This document shows, one piece after another, positions 1 to 6,231 of a stretch of DNA of 12,474 nucleotides. Both the position numbers and the translations under genes were made by a program. A model generated the notes under the pieces. It was not told the DNA's origin. It ran no database searches and saw only the letters and a list, made by a program, of their open reading frames with translations. The DNA is from an uncultured Muribaculaceae bacterium (GTDB lineage Bacteria > Bacteroidota > Bacteroidia > Bacteroidales > Muribaculaceae), in assembly GCA_910578035.1 (NCBI GenBank), contig CAJTOB010000068.1, positions 1 through 12,474 of the forward strand, read 5' to 3'. The first letter of the stretch is position 1, and every line of letters begins with the position of its first letter.

Positions 1-16
1 TATGTTCCCTCTTCAT
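1..16 (-). CDS. possible gene start running off the left edge
   Basis: On the minus strand an ATG at 16-14 opens a frame (M-K-R-E-H) that leaves the window after five codons. A TAnnTTTG-like box (TATTTTTG, plus-strand positions 32-39) lies 15 nt upstream, a plausible distance for a Bacteroidetes -7 element, but no TTTG sits about 20 nt further upstream. Five codons cannot identify a product. The call rests only on position and the box. Confidence 0.2.
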
Positions 17-26
17 AATGTGCAAT

Positions 27-200
27 TTAAGCAAAAATACACCAACCTGTGTTTTTACATATGTTATTAACAACCTCTAAATTTCGGTACTTCCCGTTTC
101 CTAAGAATTCTATAAAACCGTTATCCCGTAGTATTTGAAGCTGTTGCCTGATTTTTGCCTTAATAAAATTATTCTCAGTATAGTTATTTTGAGTTTTGTA
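27..200 (-). pseudogene. C-terminal remnant of a DpnI/Dam-replacing-type restriction endonuclease (winged-helix domain)
   Basis: The minus strand holds 57 sense codons with no start codon, opening just after the TGA-TAA stops that end ribF and closing at TAA 27-29. The translation contains KIRQQLQILRDNGFIEFLG followed by NGKYRNL. From memory this closely matches the C-terminal winged-helix (DNA-recognition) part of DpnI-like and Dam-replacing-family restriction endonucleases, where an IRQQLQ-LRD-G-IEF-G-G-YR pattern ends the protein. The catalytic PD-(D/E)XK domain that should precede it is absent; ribF occupies that place. The stretch is much more AT-rich than ribF, which suggests acquired DNA. 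It is most likely a decayed fragment left by insertion or deletion next to ribF. A short standalone winged-helix protein using a rare start codon is possible but less likely. The family match is recognition by eye, not a search. Confidence 0.6.
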
Positions 201-203
201 TTA

Positions 204-1097
204 TCAGATGTGGCGGGCGGCGGTGGCGTCGAGGGCGAGCTGGGCGCGGAGGGCGTCGAGGGAGGGGAAGCGGCGCTCGGAGCGGAGGCGGCGCAGGAAG
301 GCGAGGCTTACGGGGGTGCCGTATATGTCGGCGTCGAAGTCGAGGATGTGGGCTTCGATTGAGCGCGCCGGGGCGGCTGAGTTGTCGACTGTCGGGCGGA
401 CGCCGATGTTTACCATTGCGCGGCGCGTGGCGGTTTCGCCTTCGAGGGTGATGTCGGCTGCATATACTCCGTCGGGGGGCAGGAGCTGGCGGGAGCCAAG
501 GGTGGGTGCTATGTTTGCCGTGGGGAAGCCGATGGTGCGTCCGAGGCGTTTTCCGCCGACAACGGTACCGTCGATAGCGAAGGGACGTCCGAGTAGGCTG
601 GTGGCGGTGTCGAGATCGGCATCGGCGATTGCGTGGCGCAGTGCCGAGCTGCTGGTGGCCTCGTCGCCGGGGCAGGGCGGTAGCTGCTCGATGTCTATGA
701 TGCCGAGGGCCGCGGCGCCGGTGGCGTCGAGGCGGTCTGAACCGATGTGGTTGTTGAAGCCCATGGCAAGGGCGGCGATGCCCTTTTTCTTGAGTGTGGC
801 AAGGTATTGCGCGGCCGTCATGGCGGCGAAATCGGGTGTGAAATCGATGATTTCGACGGTGTCTATGCCGGCGAGTTCGCGTATTGCCTTGCGTTTGGCT
901 GGTGCCGACATGAGCAGTCGCACGGGCTTATCGGGCCGGAGTGTTTCGGAGGGGTGGTTTGCGAAGCTTATCACCATGGGCTGCAGGCCGCGGGCGGCGG
1001 CTCGCCGGCGCAGTTCGGCGAGTACGAACAGATGTCCGGCGTGCAGGCCGTCGAACATGCCTGTGGCGGCCATGTATCTTGCTTCGGTGCTTGTCAT
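204..1097 (-). CDS. ribF: bifunctional riboflavin kinase / FAD synthetase
   Basis: RibF phosphorylates riboflavin to FMN and adenylates FMN to FAD in the cytoplasm. The protein is 297 residues, slightly short for the family (about 305-315). The N-terminal nucleotidyltransferase domain shows TGMFDGLHAGH at residues 12-22, the HIGH-like nucleotide-binding loop, and TSSSALR near 148-154. The C-terminal riboflavin-kinase domain shows GKRLGRTIGFPTANI (182-196), PPDGVYA (207-213), NIGVRPT (230-236) and EAHILDFDADIYG (248-260), with Glu248 the expected catalytic base. The segment usually written as G-x-D-x-x-F-G is divergent here (MGFNNHIGSDR, 112-122). I chose the ATG at 1097-1095 because it starts just before the first domain and overlaps the upstream HAD stop as TAATG, implying coupled translation. 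The open frame extends further upstream, but that extension overlaps the HAD gene and has no domain similarity. Confidence 0.93.
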   Translation of the reverse strand: MTSTEARYMAATGMFDGLHAGHLFVLAELRRRAAARGLQPMVISFANHPSETLRPDKPVRLLMSAPAKRKAIRELAGIDTVEIIDFTPDFAAMTAAQYLATLKKKGIAALAMGFNNHIGSDRLDATGAAALGIIDIEQLPPCPGDEATSSSALRHAIADADLDTATSLLGRPFAIDGTVVGGKRLGRTIGFPTANIAPTLGSRQLLPPDGVYAADITLEGETATRRAMVNIGVRPTVDNSAAPARSIEAHILDFDADIYGTPVSLAFLRRLRSERRFPSLDALRAQLALDATAARHI

Positions 1098-1711
1098 TAT
1101 TTCGACGGAAGGTAGTCGGTGAACTCTGTGCCGGGCTCTACGGTGGCTGTGTGGAAACCAAGTTCGGCGGCGGCGCATGTGTTTGCGGCGGAGTCGTCGA
1201 AGAAGAGCGTTTCTTCGGGCTTTATGCCGAGTGTGCGGCATGTGTATTCGAAGATTTCGCGCGAGGGCTTGAGTGCTTTGGCTGTAAACGATGTGACGAT
1301 GCCGTCGAAGTAGTCTTCGCGCTCGCGTCCTTCTTTGCGGAATTCCCGGGCTATGACATCGTTCCACATCACAGGGTTGGTGTTGCTCAGCAAGTAGAGC
1401 CGGTAGCCCTGGTCGCGGAGTCGGCGGAGGGCTTCGAGGCGGTGCACGGGTATGCCGGTGATGAAGCGCTGGAAGGCGTCGTCGATCTGTCGGTCGGTGA
1501 CGCCTGCGGGGAGCAGACTGTGCATGGCGCGGTGAAAGCCGTCGGTGTCGAGGCTGCCGTCTTCGATGGCCATGAAGATTCCTTCCTGTGAGTACAGACC
1601 GAAGTATGAGTCGGCGTTTTCGAGCCCGAGGGCTTCGAAGGCGTCTACGCAGTCCTGGCGTCTGATGTCGATGATGACGCCGCCGAGGTCGAAGAGAAGG
1701 TTTTTAATCAC
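1097..1711 (-). CDS. HAD-superfamily phosphatase, subclass IA
   Basis: This 204-residue cytoplasmic hydrolase has all four haloacid dehalogenase motifs: FDLGGV (nucleophile Asp8), the Ser of LLSNTN (Ser109), Lys148 in ALKPS, and FFDDS (Asp172, Asp173). The helical cap sits between motifs I and II. The DLGGV form of motif I, with Gly where many HAD phosphatases have a second Asp, is typical of the YihX-like subgroup that acts on small phosphorylated metabolites; the substrate cannot be read from sequence. It starts with GTG (1711-1709), and its TAA stop overlaps the ribF start. The coupling makes a flavin-related or general housekeeping phosphatase reasonable, but that is inference. No TAnnTTTG promoter was found between it and the terminator at 1733-1770, so how it is transcribed is unclear. 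Confidence 0.87.
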   Translation of the reverse strand: MIKNLLFDLGGVIIDIRRQDCVDAFEALGLENADSYFGLYSQEGIFMAIEDGSLDTDGFHRAMHSLLPAGVTDRQIDDAFQRFITGIPVHRLEALRRLRDQGYRLYLLSNTNPVMWNDVIAREFRKEGREREDYFDGIVTSFTAKALKPSREIFEYTCRTLGIKPEETLFFDDSAANTCAAAELGFHTATVEPGTEFTDYLPSK

Positions 1712-1714
1712 TTG

Positions 1715-1727
1715 GGTTAGTGGTTAG
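1715..1727. repeat. short dispersed intergenic motif, copy A
   Basis: The 13-mer GGTTAGTGGTTAG, itself two GGTTAG units joined by T, lies in the short spacer upstream of the HAD gene. The identical 13-mer recurs at 4962-4974 and 11262-11274, always in a spacer and never in coding DNA of this window. Confidence 0.75.
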
Positions 1728-1732
1728 TGTGG

Positions 1733-1770
1733 GTAATAAAAATGGCTTCGGCCGAAAATCGACCGAAGCC
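1733..1770 (-). terminator. intrinsic terminator of the tRNA-Glu / rpsT unit
   Basis: Read on the minus strand, an 8-bp stem (GGCTTCGG with CCGAAGCC; plus-strand arms 1744-1751 and 1763-1770) is followed at once by the T-rich run ATTTTTATT. It lies just downstream of the second tRNA-Glu and upstream of the HAD gene, so it should end the tRNA-rpsT-tRNA transcript. Confidence 0.85.
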
Positions 1771-1780
1771 TTTGATGGTG

Positions 1781-1852
1781 TAGCCCATAGGAGAATCGAA
1801 CTCCTCTTTCAAGAATGAAAATCTTGCGTCCTAGCCGATAGACGAATGGGCC
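1781..1852 (-). tRNA. tRNA-Glu (anticodon TTC), promoter-distal copy
   Basis: A cloverleaf can be drawn on the minus strand. The acceptor stem GGCCCAT pairs with ATGGGCT (position 1 is a G-U wobble), with discriminator A. A D-arm with GGCTAGGAC follows. The anticodon stem-loop is CAAGA-TTTTCAT-TCTTG with anticodon TTC, and the T-arm is AGGAG-TTCGATT-CTCCT. CCA is not encoded. The 72 nt are identical to the copy at 2187-2258. It reads GAA/GAG codons. It lies downstream of rpsT and directly before the terminator, so it is probably processed from the same transcript. Confidence 0.95.
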
Positions 1853-1856
1853 GAAT

Positions 1857-1874
1857 CGACCGTTGTTTCGGTCG
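1857..1874 (-). other. small hairpin between rpsT and tRNA-Glu
   Basis: A 6-bp perfect stem (CGACCG and CGGTCG, arms 1857-1862 and 1869-1874) with a 6-nt loop lies between the rpsT stop and the 5' end of the distal tRNA. There is no T-run after it, so it is probably not a terminator. It could be a processing or stability element of the rpsT mRNA; this is inference. Confidence 0.45.
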
Positions 1875-1893
1875 TGTGGTGCTTACAGCTTAC

Positions 1894-2151
1894 TTAAGCA
1901 GCGAGCTTTGCGATGTGCTTTGCAAGCTTGCTCTTGAGGTTGGCAGCCTTGTTTTTGGAGATGTGTTTTTTGGAAGCCAGACGGTCGAGCATGGCGCTGA
2001 TTTCGCGGAAGCGAGTTTCGGCGGCTGCCTTGTCAGTCATCTTGCGGAGATTGCGGACTGCGTTGCGAGCTGTCTTGGCATAGTAGCGGTTGTGCAGACG
2101 GCGAGCTGCTGTCTGACGGATACGCTTTTTAGACGAATCGTGGTTTGCCAT
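1894..2151 (-). CDS. rpsT: 30S ribosomal protein S20
   Basis: S20 is a small, very basic helical protein that binds 16S rRNA early in assembly of the 30S subunit. The 85-residue product begins MANHDSSKKRIRQ and is rich in Lys, Arg and Ala throughout, with the family's RNARRL-like and KNKAANLKSKLAKH-type segments. Its length matches the family. It sits between two identical tRNA-Glu genes on the same strand, 35 nt downstream of one and 41 nt upstream of the other. The promoter at 2277-2308 serves it, and the terminator at 1733-1770 ends the unit. Confidence 0.97.
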   Translation of the reverse strand: MANHDSSKKRIRQTAARRLHNRYYAKTARNAVRNLRKMTDKAAAETRFREISAMLDRLASKKHISKNKAANLKSKLAKHIAKLAA

Positions 2152-2186
2152 TGTATGCTGTTAATCTTTTAATTCTTTAGTGTTAG

Positions 2187-2258
2187 TAGCCCATAGGAGA
2201 ATCGAACTCCTCTTTCAAGAATGAAAATCTTGCGTCCTAGCCGATAGACGAATGGGCC
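2187..2258 (-). tRNA. tRNA-Glu (anticodon TTC), promoter-proximal copy
   Basis: The 72-nt sequence and cloverleaf are identical to the tRNA at 1781-1852, with anticodon TTC and no encoded CCA. It is the first gene after the strong minus-strand promoter, about 19 nt from the -7 box, so the primary transcript should have only a very short 5' leader before the tRNA. Confidence 0.96.
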
Positions 2259-2276
2259 TCGCGCTTTTTGCGAGTG

Positions 2277-2308
2277 CAAATATAGGCACTATTTTTGGAG
2301 CCGCCAAA
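2277..2308 (-). promoter_or_regulatory. Bacteroidetes promoter of the tRNA-Glu / rpsT / tRNA-Glu unit
   Basis: On the minus strand a -33 TTTG (plus 2305-2308), a 20-nt spacer and a perfect -7 TATATTTG (plus 2277-2284) fit the Bacteroidetes housekeeping consensus TTTG/TAnnTTTG. It points to the proximal tRNA-Glu and is divergent from the recO promoter. Confidence 0.85.
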
Positions 2309-2376
2309 TATTTGTGCTTTTTGAAGCGATTTTTAATATTTTTTTACAATTTCAAGCCTCTTTGTGCCCCGAAAAC

Positions 2377-2408
2377 TTGGAAAAACGCCTAAAATATGGC
2401 TACATTTG
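2377..2408 (+). promoter_or_regulatory. Bacteroidetes promoter of recO
   Basis: A perfect -7 TACATTTG (2401-2408) lies 21 nt downstream of a weaker -33 (TTG at 2377-2379). The predicted leader of about 50 nt contains a small GCGGC/GCCGC hairpin (2413-2429) before the recO start. The rest of the 2259-2461 spacer is AT-rich and holds only this promoter and the divergent tRNA promoter. Confidence 0.7.
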
Positions 2409-2461
2409 CAGTGCGGCAAAGCAAGCCGCCGGTCAACTTCGAACTCCTAAATTCTAATTAA

Positions 2462-3190
2462 GTGTATACAGGCGTACATTGCATAGCGCTTCGCACGGTC
2501 AAGCACAGCGACAGCAAGAATATACTCTCGGTATGGTGCCGCGAGCTCGGACGTGTGTCTATGCTCGTGCCGGCCGGCGCAGGCCGCGAGGCCCGGCGAC
2601 GGCGTGCTCTGTCGACACCCCTGGCTACTTTCGAGGGGGAATGCGACATCAGGCCGGGCCGCGAGCTGCTGACCGTGCGCGATGTGAGGCCGATGGCAGG
2701 CAGCCTCGCTCTGTGCGCCGACCCGGCCAAGAGCCTTGCGGCGGTATTCCTTGCCGAGGCGCTCGATTTGCTGCTGCGCCGTTCGGAGCGCGACGACACG
2801 CTGTCCGATTTTCTTTTCGGTTCGCTCGAGCGCTTTGCGGCGCTGAGTTCGGCGGCGGCAACGGCCAATTTCCACCTTGTATTTCTATATCTGCTCGCCG
2901 GGCCGATGGGCATAGCGCCTGATGTAGCCGAATGGCGCGAGGGGTATGTGTTCGATATGCGCGACGGCGTGTTCCGCCCGTCGGCGCCGTCGCACGCCGA
3001 TTTTCTGACGCCTGCCGAGGCTGCCGAGCTGGCGCGCATAGACCGCCTCAACTACCGCAACATGCATCTGTGGCGCCTCGACCACAACGGCCGAAATGAA
3101 ATCCTCGACCGGCTCCTGCGCTACTATGCCATACACCTGGCCCCGCTGACGGCTCTGAAATCGCTCGAAGTGCTGCGTTCGCTCCACTGA
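2462..3190 (+). CDS. recO: DNA repair protein RecO
   Basis: RecO works with RecR and RecF to load RecA onto SSB-coated single-stranded DNA in recombinational gap repair. The 242-residue product matches the Bacteroidales RecO pattern. An N-terminal OB-fold starts GVHCIALRTVKHSDSKNILSVW, with GRVSMLVP near residues 30-37, followed by a helical C-terminal domain with ANFHLVFLYLLAGPMGIAPD and a last segment YYAIHLAPLTALKSLEVLRSL. The zinc-binding CxxC pairs of some RecO proteins are not present. The GTG start at 2462 fits the family's N-terminus; no ATG is available near it. It heads a plus-strand series that also carries ruvB and uvrC. Confidence 0.92.
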   Translation: MYTGVHCIALRTVKHSDSKNILSVWCRELGRVSMLVPAGAGREARRRRALSTPLATFEGECDIRPGRELLTVRDVRPMAGSLALCADPAKSLAAVFLAEALDLLLRRSERDDTLSDFLFGSLERFAALSSAAATANFHLVFLYLLAGPMGIAPDVAEWREGYVFDMRDGVFRPSAPSHADFLTPAEAAELARIDRLNYRNMHLWRLDHNGRNEILDRLLRYYAIHLAPLTALKSLEVLRSLH

Positions 3191-3222
3191 TTTGGAGGTT
3201 ACACAATATTATATTATCTTTG
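3191..3222 (+). promoter_or_regulatory. Bacteroidetes promoter of the DUF4254-glycosyltransferase pair
   Basis: A -33 TTTG (3191-3194), a spacer of exactly 20 nt and a perfect -7 TATCTTTG (3215-3222) begin right after the recO stop codon (3188-3190). The predicted leader is about 47 nt to the ATG at 3277. ruvB may also depend on this promoter, since none was found in its own upstream spacer. Confidence 0.85.
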
Positions 3223-3276
3223 TTATCCGAAGTCATTTCGAAATCTTATTTTAACTCTCCAATACTACTATACACT

Positions 3277-3885
3277 ATGAAATTCGCAGAAAAAAGCTAC
3301 AGTATTTTCGAGCAGTCGGTGGCCGACTATCATATCGACGACGATGTTGACGCGCCCACCCGACAGCCATACGCGCCCGATAGCATCGAGGGCGTCCTAT
3401 ATGCAAAAAACCGTATCGATGCCGTGCAGTGGCACCTCGAGGATATAATCCGCGACCCGGAAATCGACCCCGTTGCCGCTCTTGCGCTCAAGCGCCGCAT
3501 CGACCGCTCTAATCAGGAGCGTACCGATATGGTAGAAGAACTCGATACGTATTTCCGCACCCTCTATGCCGATGTGGAAGTGGCTCCCGACGCCACTATC
3601 AACACCGAGAGCCCCGCCTGGGCCTTCGACCGCCTGTCGATTCTCGCACTGAAGATATATCATATGGAGGCCGAGGTGAACCGCCCCGACGCCACGCCTG
3701 AACACCGCGCCCGCTGCGCGGCCAAGCTTGCCGTGCTCACCGAGCAGCGCGCCGACCTGATATCGGCCATCGATGCCCTTCTCGACGATATCGCCGCCGG
3801 CCGCAAGTATATGAAGGTGTACAGGCAGATGAAGATGTATAACGACGCCGACACCAACCCTGTGCTCTATGGCGCAAAATCCTGA
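3277..3885 (+). CDS. DUF4254 family protein
   Basis: The 202-residue protein is recognised as DUF4254, a family common in Bacteroidetes and without an established activity that I know of. Visible features are a conserved N-terminus (SIFEQSVADYHIDDDV), AVQWHLEDIIRDPEIDP, a helical middle with RIDRSNQERTDMVEELD, TINTESPAWAFDRLSILALK, and a C-terminus KYMKVYRQMKMYND. It is mostly alpha-helical and acidic, with no signal peptide or membrane segment, so it is probably cytoplasmic. I start it at the ATG at 3277, since the family begins there; the open frame before it would lie over the promoter. Its last 17 nt overlap the glycosyltransferase start, so the two are likely made together, pointing to a role in surface-glycan assembly. 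That role is inference from position. Confidence 0.85.
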   Translation: MKFAEKSYSIFEQSVADYHIDDDVDAPTRQPYAPDSIEGVLYAKNRIDAVQWHLEDIIRDPEIDPVAALALKRRIDRSNQERTDMVEELDTYFRTLYADVEVAPDATINTESPAWAFDRLSILALKIYHMEAEVNRPDATPEHRARCAAKLAVLTEQRADLISAIDALLDDIAAGRKYMKVYRQMKMYNDADTNPVLYGAKS

Positions 3886-4960
3886 GGGCAATCCGCACGG
3901 CTACCGCACGGTGCTGATGGCGCGTTTTTCGGCGCTCGGCGATGTTGCCATGACTATACCGGTGATTTACAGCGTGTGCCGCTGTTATCCCGATGTGAGC
4001 TTTGTTATGGTGACGCGCCCGTCGATGACAACGATGTTTGTCAACAGCCCCGACAACCTTGTCACCGTCGCCGCCGACGTGAAGAAAGACTACGACGGCG
4101 TCGGCGGTATCCGCCGCCTGTGCGCCGAGCTTGTGCAGACCTATAAGCCCGATGTGTTCGTTGACTTGCACAATGTGCTTCGCACCAGGCTTATGAGCGT
4201 GTTCCTGCGTCTCTCGGGTGTGCCGACGGCGCGCATATTCAAGCCGCGGGCCAAGCGCCGTGCCCTCACCCGAAAGCACAACAAGGTGATGCTTCCTCTG
4301 GTGTCGCAGCGTGCACGCTACCGCGAGGCATTCTTCAAGGCCGGATTGCCGATAAACGATTGTTTCGACGGTCTTTACCATGGCCGCAGCTCGGCAGACC
4401 CTGCTCTGTTTGCCGCCATAACAGCGCCGAAGCCCGAAGGCTGCCGCTGGATAGGCATAGCGCCATTTGCAGCCCATGCCGGCAAGGTATATCCGCCCGA
4501 ACAGATGGAAAAGGTGCTTGCCTTGTTGCAGGCGCGCGCCGACCAAGAACCCGGCCTGAGAATTTTTCTGTTCGGCGGAGGCGCCTCCGAGCAGCGCGTG
4601 CTTGAAGACTGGGCCGCCCGCTTCCCGGCTGCGACCTCGCTCGCCGGCAAGCGCTACGGTTTTCCGGCCGAACTGGCGCTCATCAACCACCTCGATGTGA
4701 TGCTGACAATGGACTCGGCCAATATGCACATGGCGGCCATCGCCGGCGCGCCGACCGTAAGCATCTGGGGTGCCACCCACCCCTACTGCGGCTTCAAGGG
4801 CTGGCGACAGACCGACGAGAGCACCGTGCAGCTGCCGCTGAGCTGCCGCCCCTGCTCGGTGTTCGGCGACAAGCCGTGTATGCGCGGCGACCTGCTGTGC
4901 CTCACCGCCATACGGCCCGAAAATGTTTATAATAAGATAATTCAGGTCCTTCAGACCTGA
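3869..4960 (+). CDS. glycosyltransferase family 9 (heptosyltransferase-like)
   Basis: GT9 enzymes (ADP-heptose:LPS heptosyltransferases and relatives) add sugars to the lipopolysaccharide core on the inner face of the cytoplasmic membrane. The 363-residue product has RFSALGDVAMTIPV (19-32) in the N-terminal Rossmann half and MDSANMHMAAIAGAPTVSIWG (281-301) in the C-terminal half, which is the nucleotide-sugar binding signature with Asp282 and His287. A cluster of four Cys (326, 329, 337, 344) near the C-terminus is a feature I recall from the Bacteroidales members. The ATG at 3869 overlaps DUF4254 by 17 nt. An alternative start at the Met of MARFSALGD (3917) would remove the overlap, and I cannot decide between them. 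The exact sugar is unknown. Confidence 0.87.
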   Translation: MAQNPEGNPHGYRTVLMARFSALGDVAMTIPVIYSVCRCYPDVSFVMVTRPSMTTMFVNSPDNLVTVAADVKKDYDGVGGIRRLCAELVQTYKPDVFVDLHNVLRTRLMSVFLRLSGVPTARIFKPRAKRRALTRKHNKVMLPLVSQRARYREAFFKAGLPINDCFDGLYHGRSSADPALFAAITAPKPEGCRWIGIAPFAAHAGKVYPPEQMEKVLALLQARADQEPGLRIFLFGGGASEQRVLEDWAARFPAATSLAGKRYGFPAELALINHLDVMLTMDSANMHMAAIAGAPTVSIWGATHPYCGFKGWRQTDESTVQLPLSCRPCSVFGDKPCMRGDLLCLTAIRPENVYNKIIQVLQT

Positions 4961-4961
4961 A
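4941..4961 (+). other. hairpin across the glycosyltransferase stop codon
   Basis: A perfect 8-bp stem (TTCAGGTC at 4941-4948, GACCTGAA at 4954-4961) with a 5-nt loop includes the TGA stop. It lacks a following T-run, so it is at best a weak terminator or an mRNA 3'-end stabiliser. Being perfectly self-complementary over coding DNA it is unlikely to be chance alone, but its function is unknown. Confidence 0.5.
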
Positions 4962-5028
4962 GGTTAGTGGTTAGGTAGGGTGCTTCAGAAACTCAAGCCC
5001 CTGACCACTACCCCCAAGCCCTAACCCC
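4962..5028. repeat. short dispersed intergenic motif, copy B, with a degenerate inverted partner
   Basis: GGTTAGTGGTTAG (4962-4974) is identical to the motifs at 1715-1727 and 11262-11274. At 5001-5028 the sequence reads CTGACCACTACCC and then CCCTAACCCC, resembling the same motif in inverted orientation. The pair fills most of the 77-nt spacer before ruvB. No TAnnTTTG promoter is visible here. Confidence 0.6.
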
Positions 5029-5037
5029 AAAAGAAAA

Positions 5038-6066
5038 ATGTCTGACGACGATTTCGATATACGGAACGAAGCTCTCGCTTCGGGGTCGGAGGCGGAGTAC
5101 GAAAAAGCACTCCGCCCGGGCCGTTTCGAGAGTTTCAATGGACAGGAAAAAATAATAGAGAATCTTCGCGTCTTCGTGCAGGCCGCGCGAATGCGCGCCG
5201 AAGCTCTCGACCACATACTTCTATTCGGCCCTCCCGGCCTCGGCAAGACAACGCTCGCCGGAATTGTGGCAAACGAGCTCGGCGTAGGCTTCAAGGTGAC
5301 ATCGGGCCCCGTGCTCGACAAGCCCGGCGACCTTGCCGGAATCCTTACGTCGCTTGAGGAGAACGATGTGCTCTTCATCGACGAAATACACCGCCTCAGC
5401 CCCGTGGTAGAGGAATATCTCTATTCGGCGATGGAGGATTACCGCATAGACATTATGATTGACAAGGGCCCCGGAGCCCGAAGCGTACAGCTAACGCTCA
5501 GCCCCTTTACGCTCGTTGGCGCGACCACGCGAAGCGGCCTGCTGACGTCGCCTCTGCGCGCCCGTTTCGGCATAAAGTGCCACCTCGAGTACTACGACCA
5601 CACTGTGCTGGGCCGCATCATAGCCCGTTCGGCAAAGCTTCTGCGAGTGCCGTGCACCGCTGAGGCTGCTACCGAGATTGCCATGCGTAGCCGCGGCACC
5701 CCCCGAATAGCCAACGCTCTGTTGCGCCGTGTGCGCGACTTCGCCCAGGTGAAAGGCTCAGGCTGTATCGACCTCGAAATTGCCCGCTATGCCCTCGAGG
5801 CCCTCAATATCGACCGCTACGGCCTCGACGAAATCGACAACAAGATACTGCGCACCATCATCGACAAGTTCCGCGGCGGCCCCGTCGGCCTCACAACAAT
5901 CGCCACGGCGCTCGGCGAAGACCCCGGCACCATCGAGGAGGTCTACGAGCCATACCTCATAAAGGAAGGCTTCATCAAGCGCACTCCCCGCGGCCGCGAG
6001 GTAACAACCCTCGCCTACGAGCACCTCGGCAACACCCGCGCCGACGACCTCGGCCTCTTCGGATAG
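5038..6066 (+). CDS. ruvB: Holliday junction DNA helicase RuvB
   Basis: RuvB is the AAA+ motor that, as hexamers on RuvA-bound Holliday junctions, drives branch migration in recombination. The 342-residue product is full length. It has an N-terminal LRPGRFESFNGQEK segment, Walker A GPPGLGKT (64-71), Walker B FIDEIH (113-118), sensor I GATTR (161-165), arginine-finger region SPLRARFG (171-178), and the C-terminal winged helix ending in FIKRTPRGREVTTLAYEHLG. It starts at ATG 5038. Its upstream spacer holds only the hairpin and short repeats, so it may be co-transcribed with the DUF4254-GT9 pair. A large inverted repeat follows its stop. Confidence 0.97.
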   Translation: MSDDDFDIRNEALASGSEAEYEKALRPGRFESFNGQEKIIENLRVFVQAARMRAEALDHILLFGPPGLGKTTLAGIVANELGVGFKVTSGPVLDKPGDLAGILTSLEENDVLFIDEIHRLSPVVEEYLYSAMEDYRIDIMIDKGPGARSVQLTLSPFTLVGATTRSGLLTSPLRARFGIKCHLEYYDHTVLGRIIARSAKLLRVPCTAEAATEIAMRSRGTPRIANALLRRVRDFAQVKGSGCIDLEIARYALEALNIDRYGLDEIDNKILRTIIDKFRGGPVGLTTIATALGEDPGTIEEVYEPYLIKEGFIKRTPRGREVTTLAYEHLGNTRADDLGLFG

Positions 6067-6067
6067 A

Positions 6068-6228
6068 AATTATGAATTATGGATTATGAATTATGAATTC
6101 ATGGTCCTCGATCCTTGGCGTTTATAAAGGTATCAATTCATAATTCATGGACCTCTATCCATAATTGAGAACGAGTTTGGCATTAATTAAGGTATCAATT
6201 CATAATTCATAATCCATAATTCATAATT
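6068..6228. repeat. AT-rich repeat with perfect 32-bp inverted arms between ruvB and uvrC
   Basis: The left arm (6068-6099) and right arm (6197-6228) are perfect reverse complements over 32 nt and are built from ATTATGA-type heptamers. Inside, AAGGTATCAATTCATAATTC begins a 22-bp direct repeat at 6127-6148 and 6189-6210. A third imperfect pair (6097-6115 and 6142-6160, AATTCATGG-TCCTC-like) is also present. The element fills nearly the whole spacer, beginning 2 nt after the ruvB stop and ending 3 nt before the uvrC start. Composition and repeats differ sharply from the GC-rich genes. It encodes nothing recognisable; a transposase-free (MITE-like) or simple-sequence-derived element is possible. 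Confidence 0.85.
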
Positions 6229-6231
6229 AGA

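Noticed and set aside
196..1122. Long plus-strand frame opposite ribF (308 codons)
   Set aside because: It is antisense to ribF, rich in Arg, Ala and Ser from GC-rich shadow codons, and shows no domain; ribF motifs on the other strand are unambiguous.
3737..4780. Long minus-strand frame opposite the DUF4254 and GT9 genes (347 codons)
   Set aside because: It is low-complexity His/Arg/Gly-rich shadow translation across two recognised plus-strand genes.
4941..4961. Hairpin at the GT9 stop as a full intrinsic terminator
   Set aside because: No T-run follows the stem; ruvB has no visible promoter of its own, which argues for read-through.
6068..6228. CRISPR array or insertion sequence in the ruvB-uvrC spacer
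   Set aside because: The repeats are AT-rich heptamers in inverted and direct order without regular spacers, and there is no transposase.
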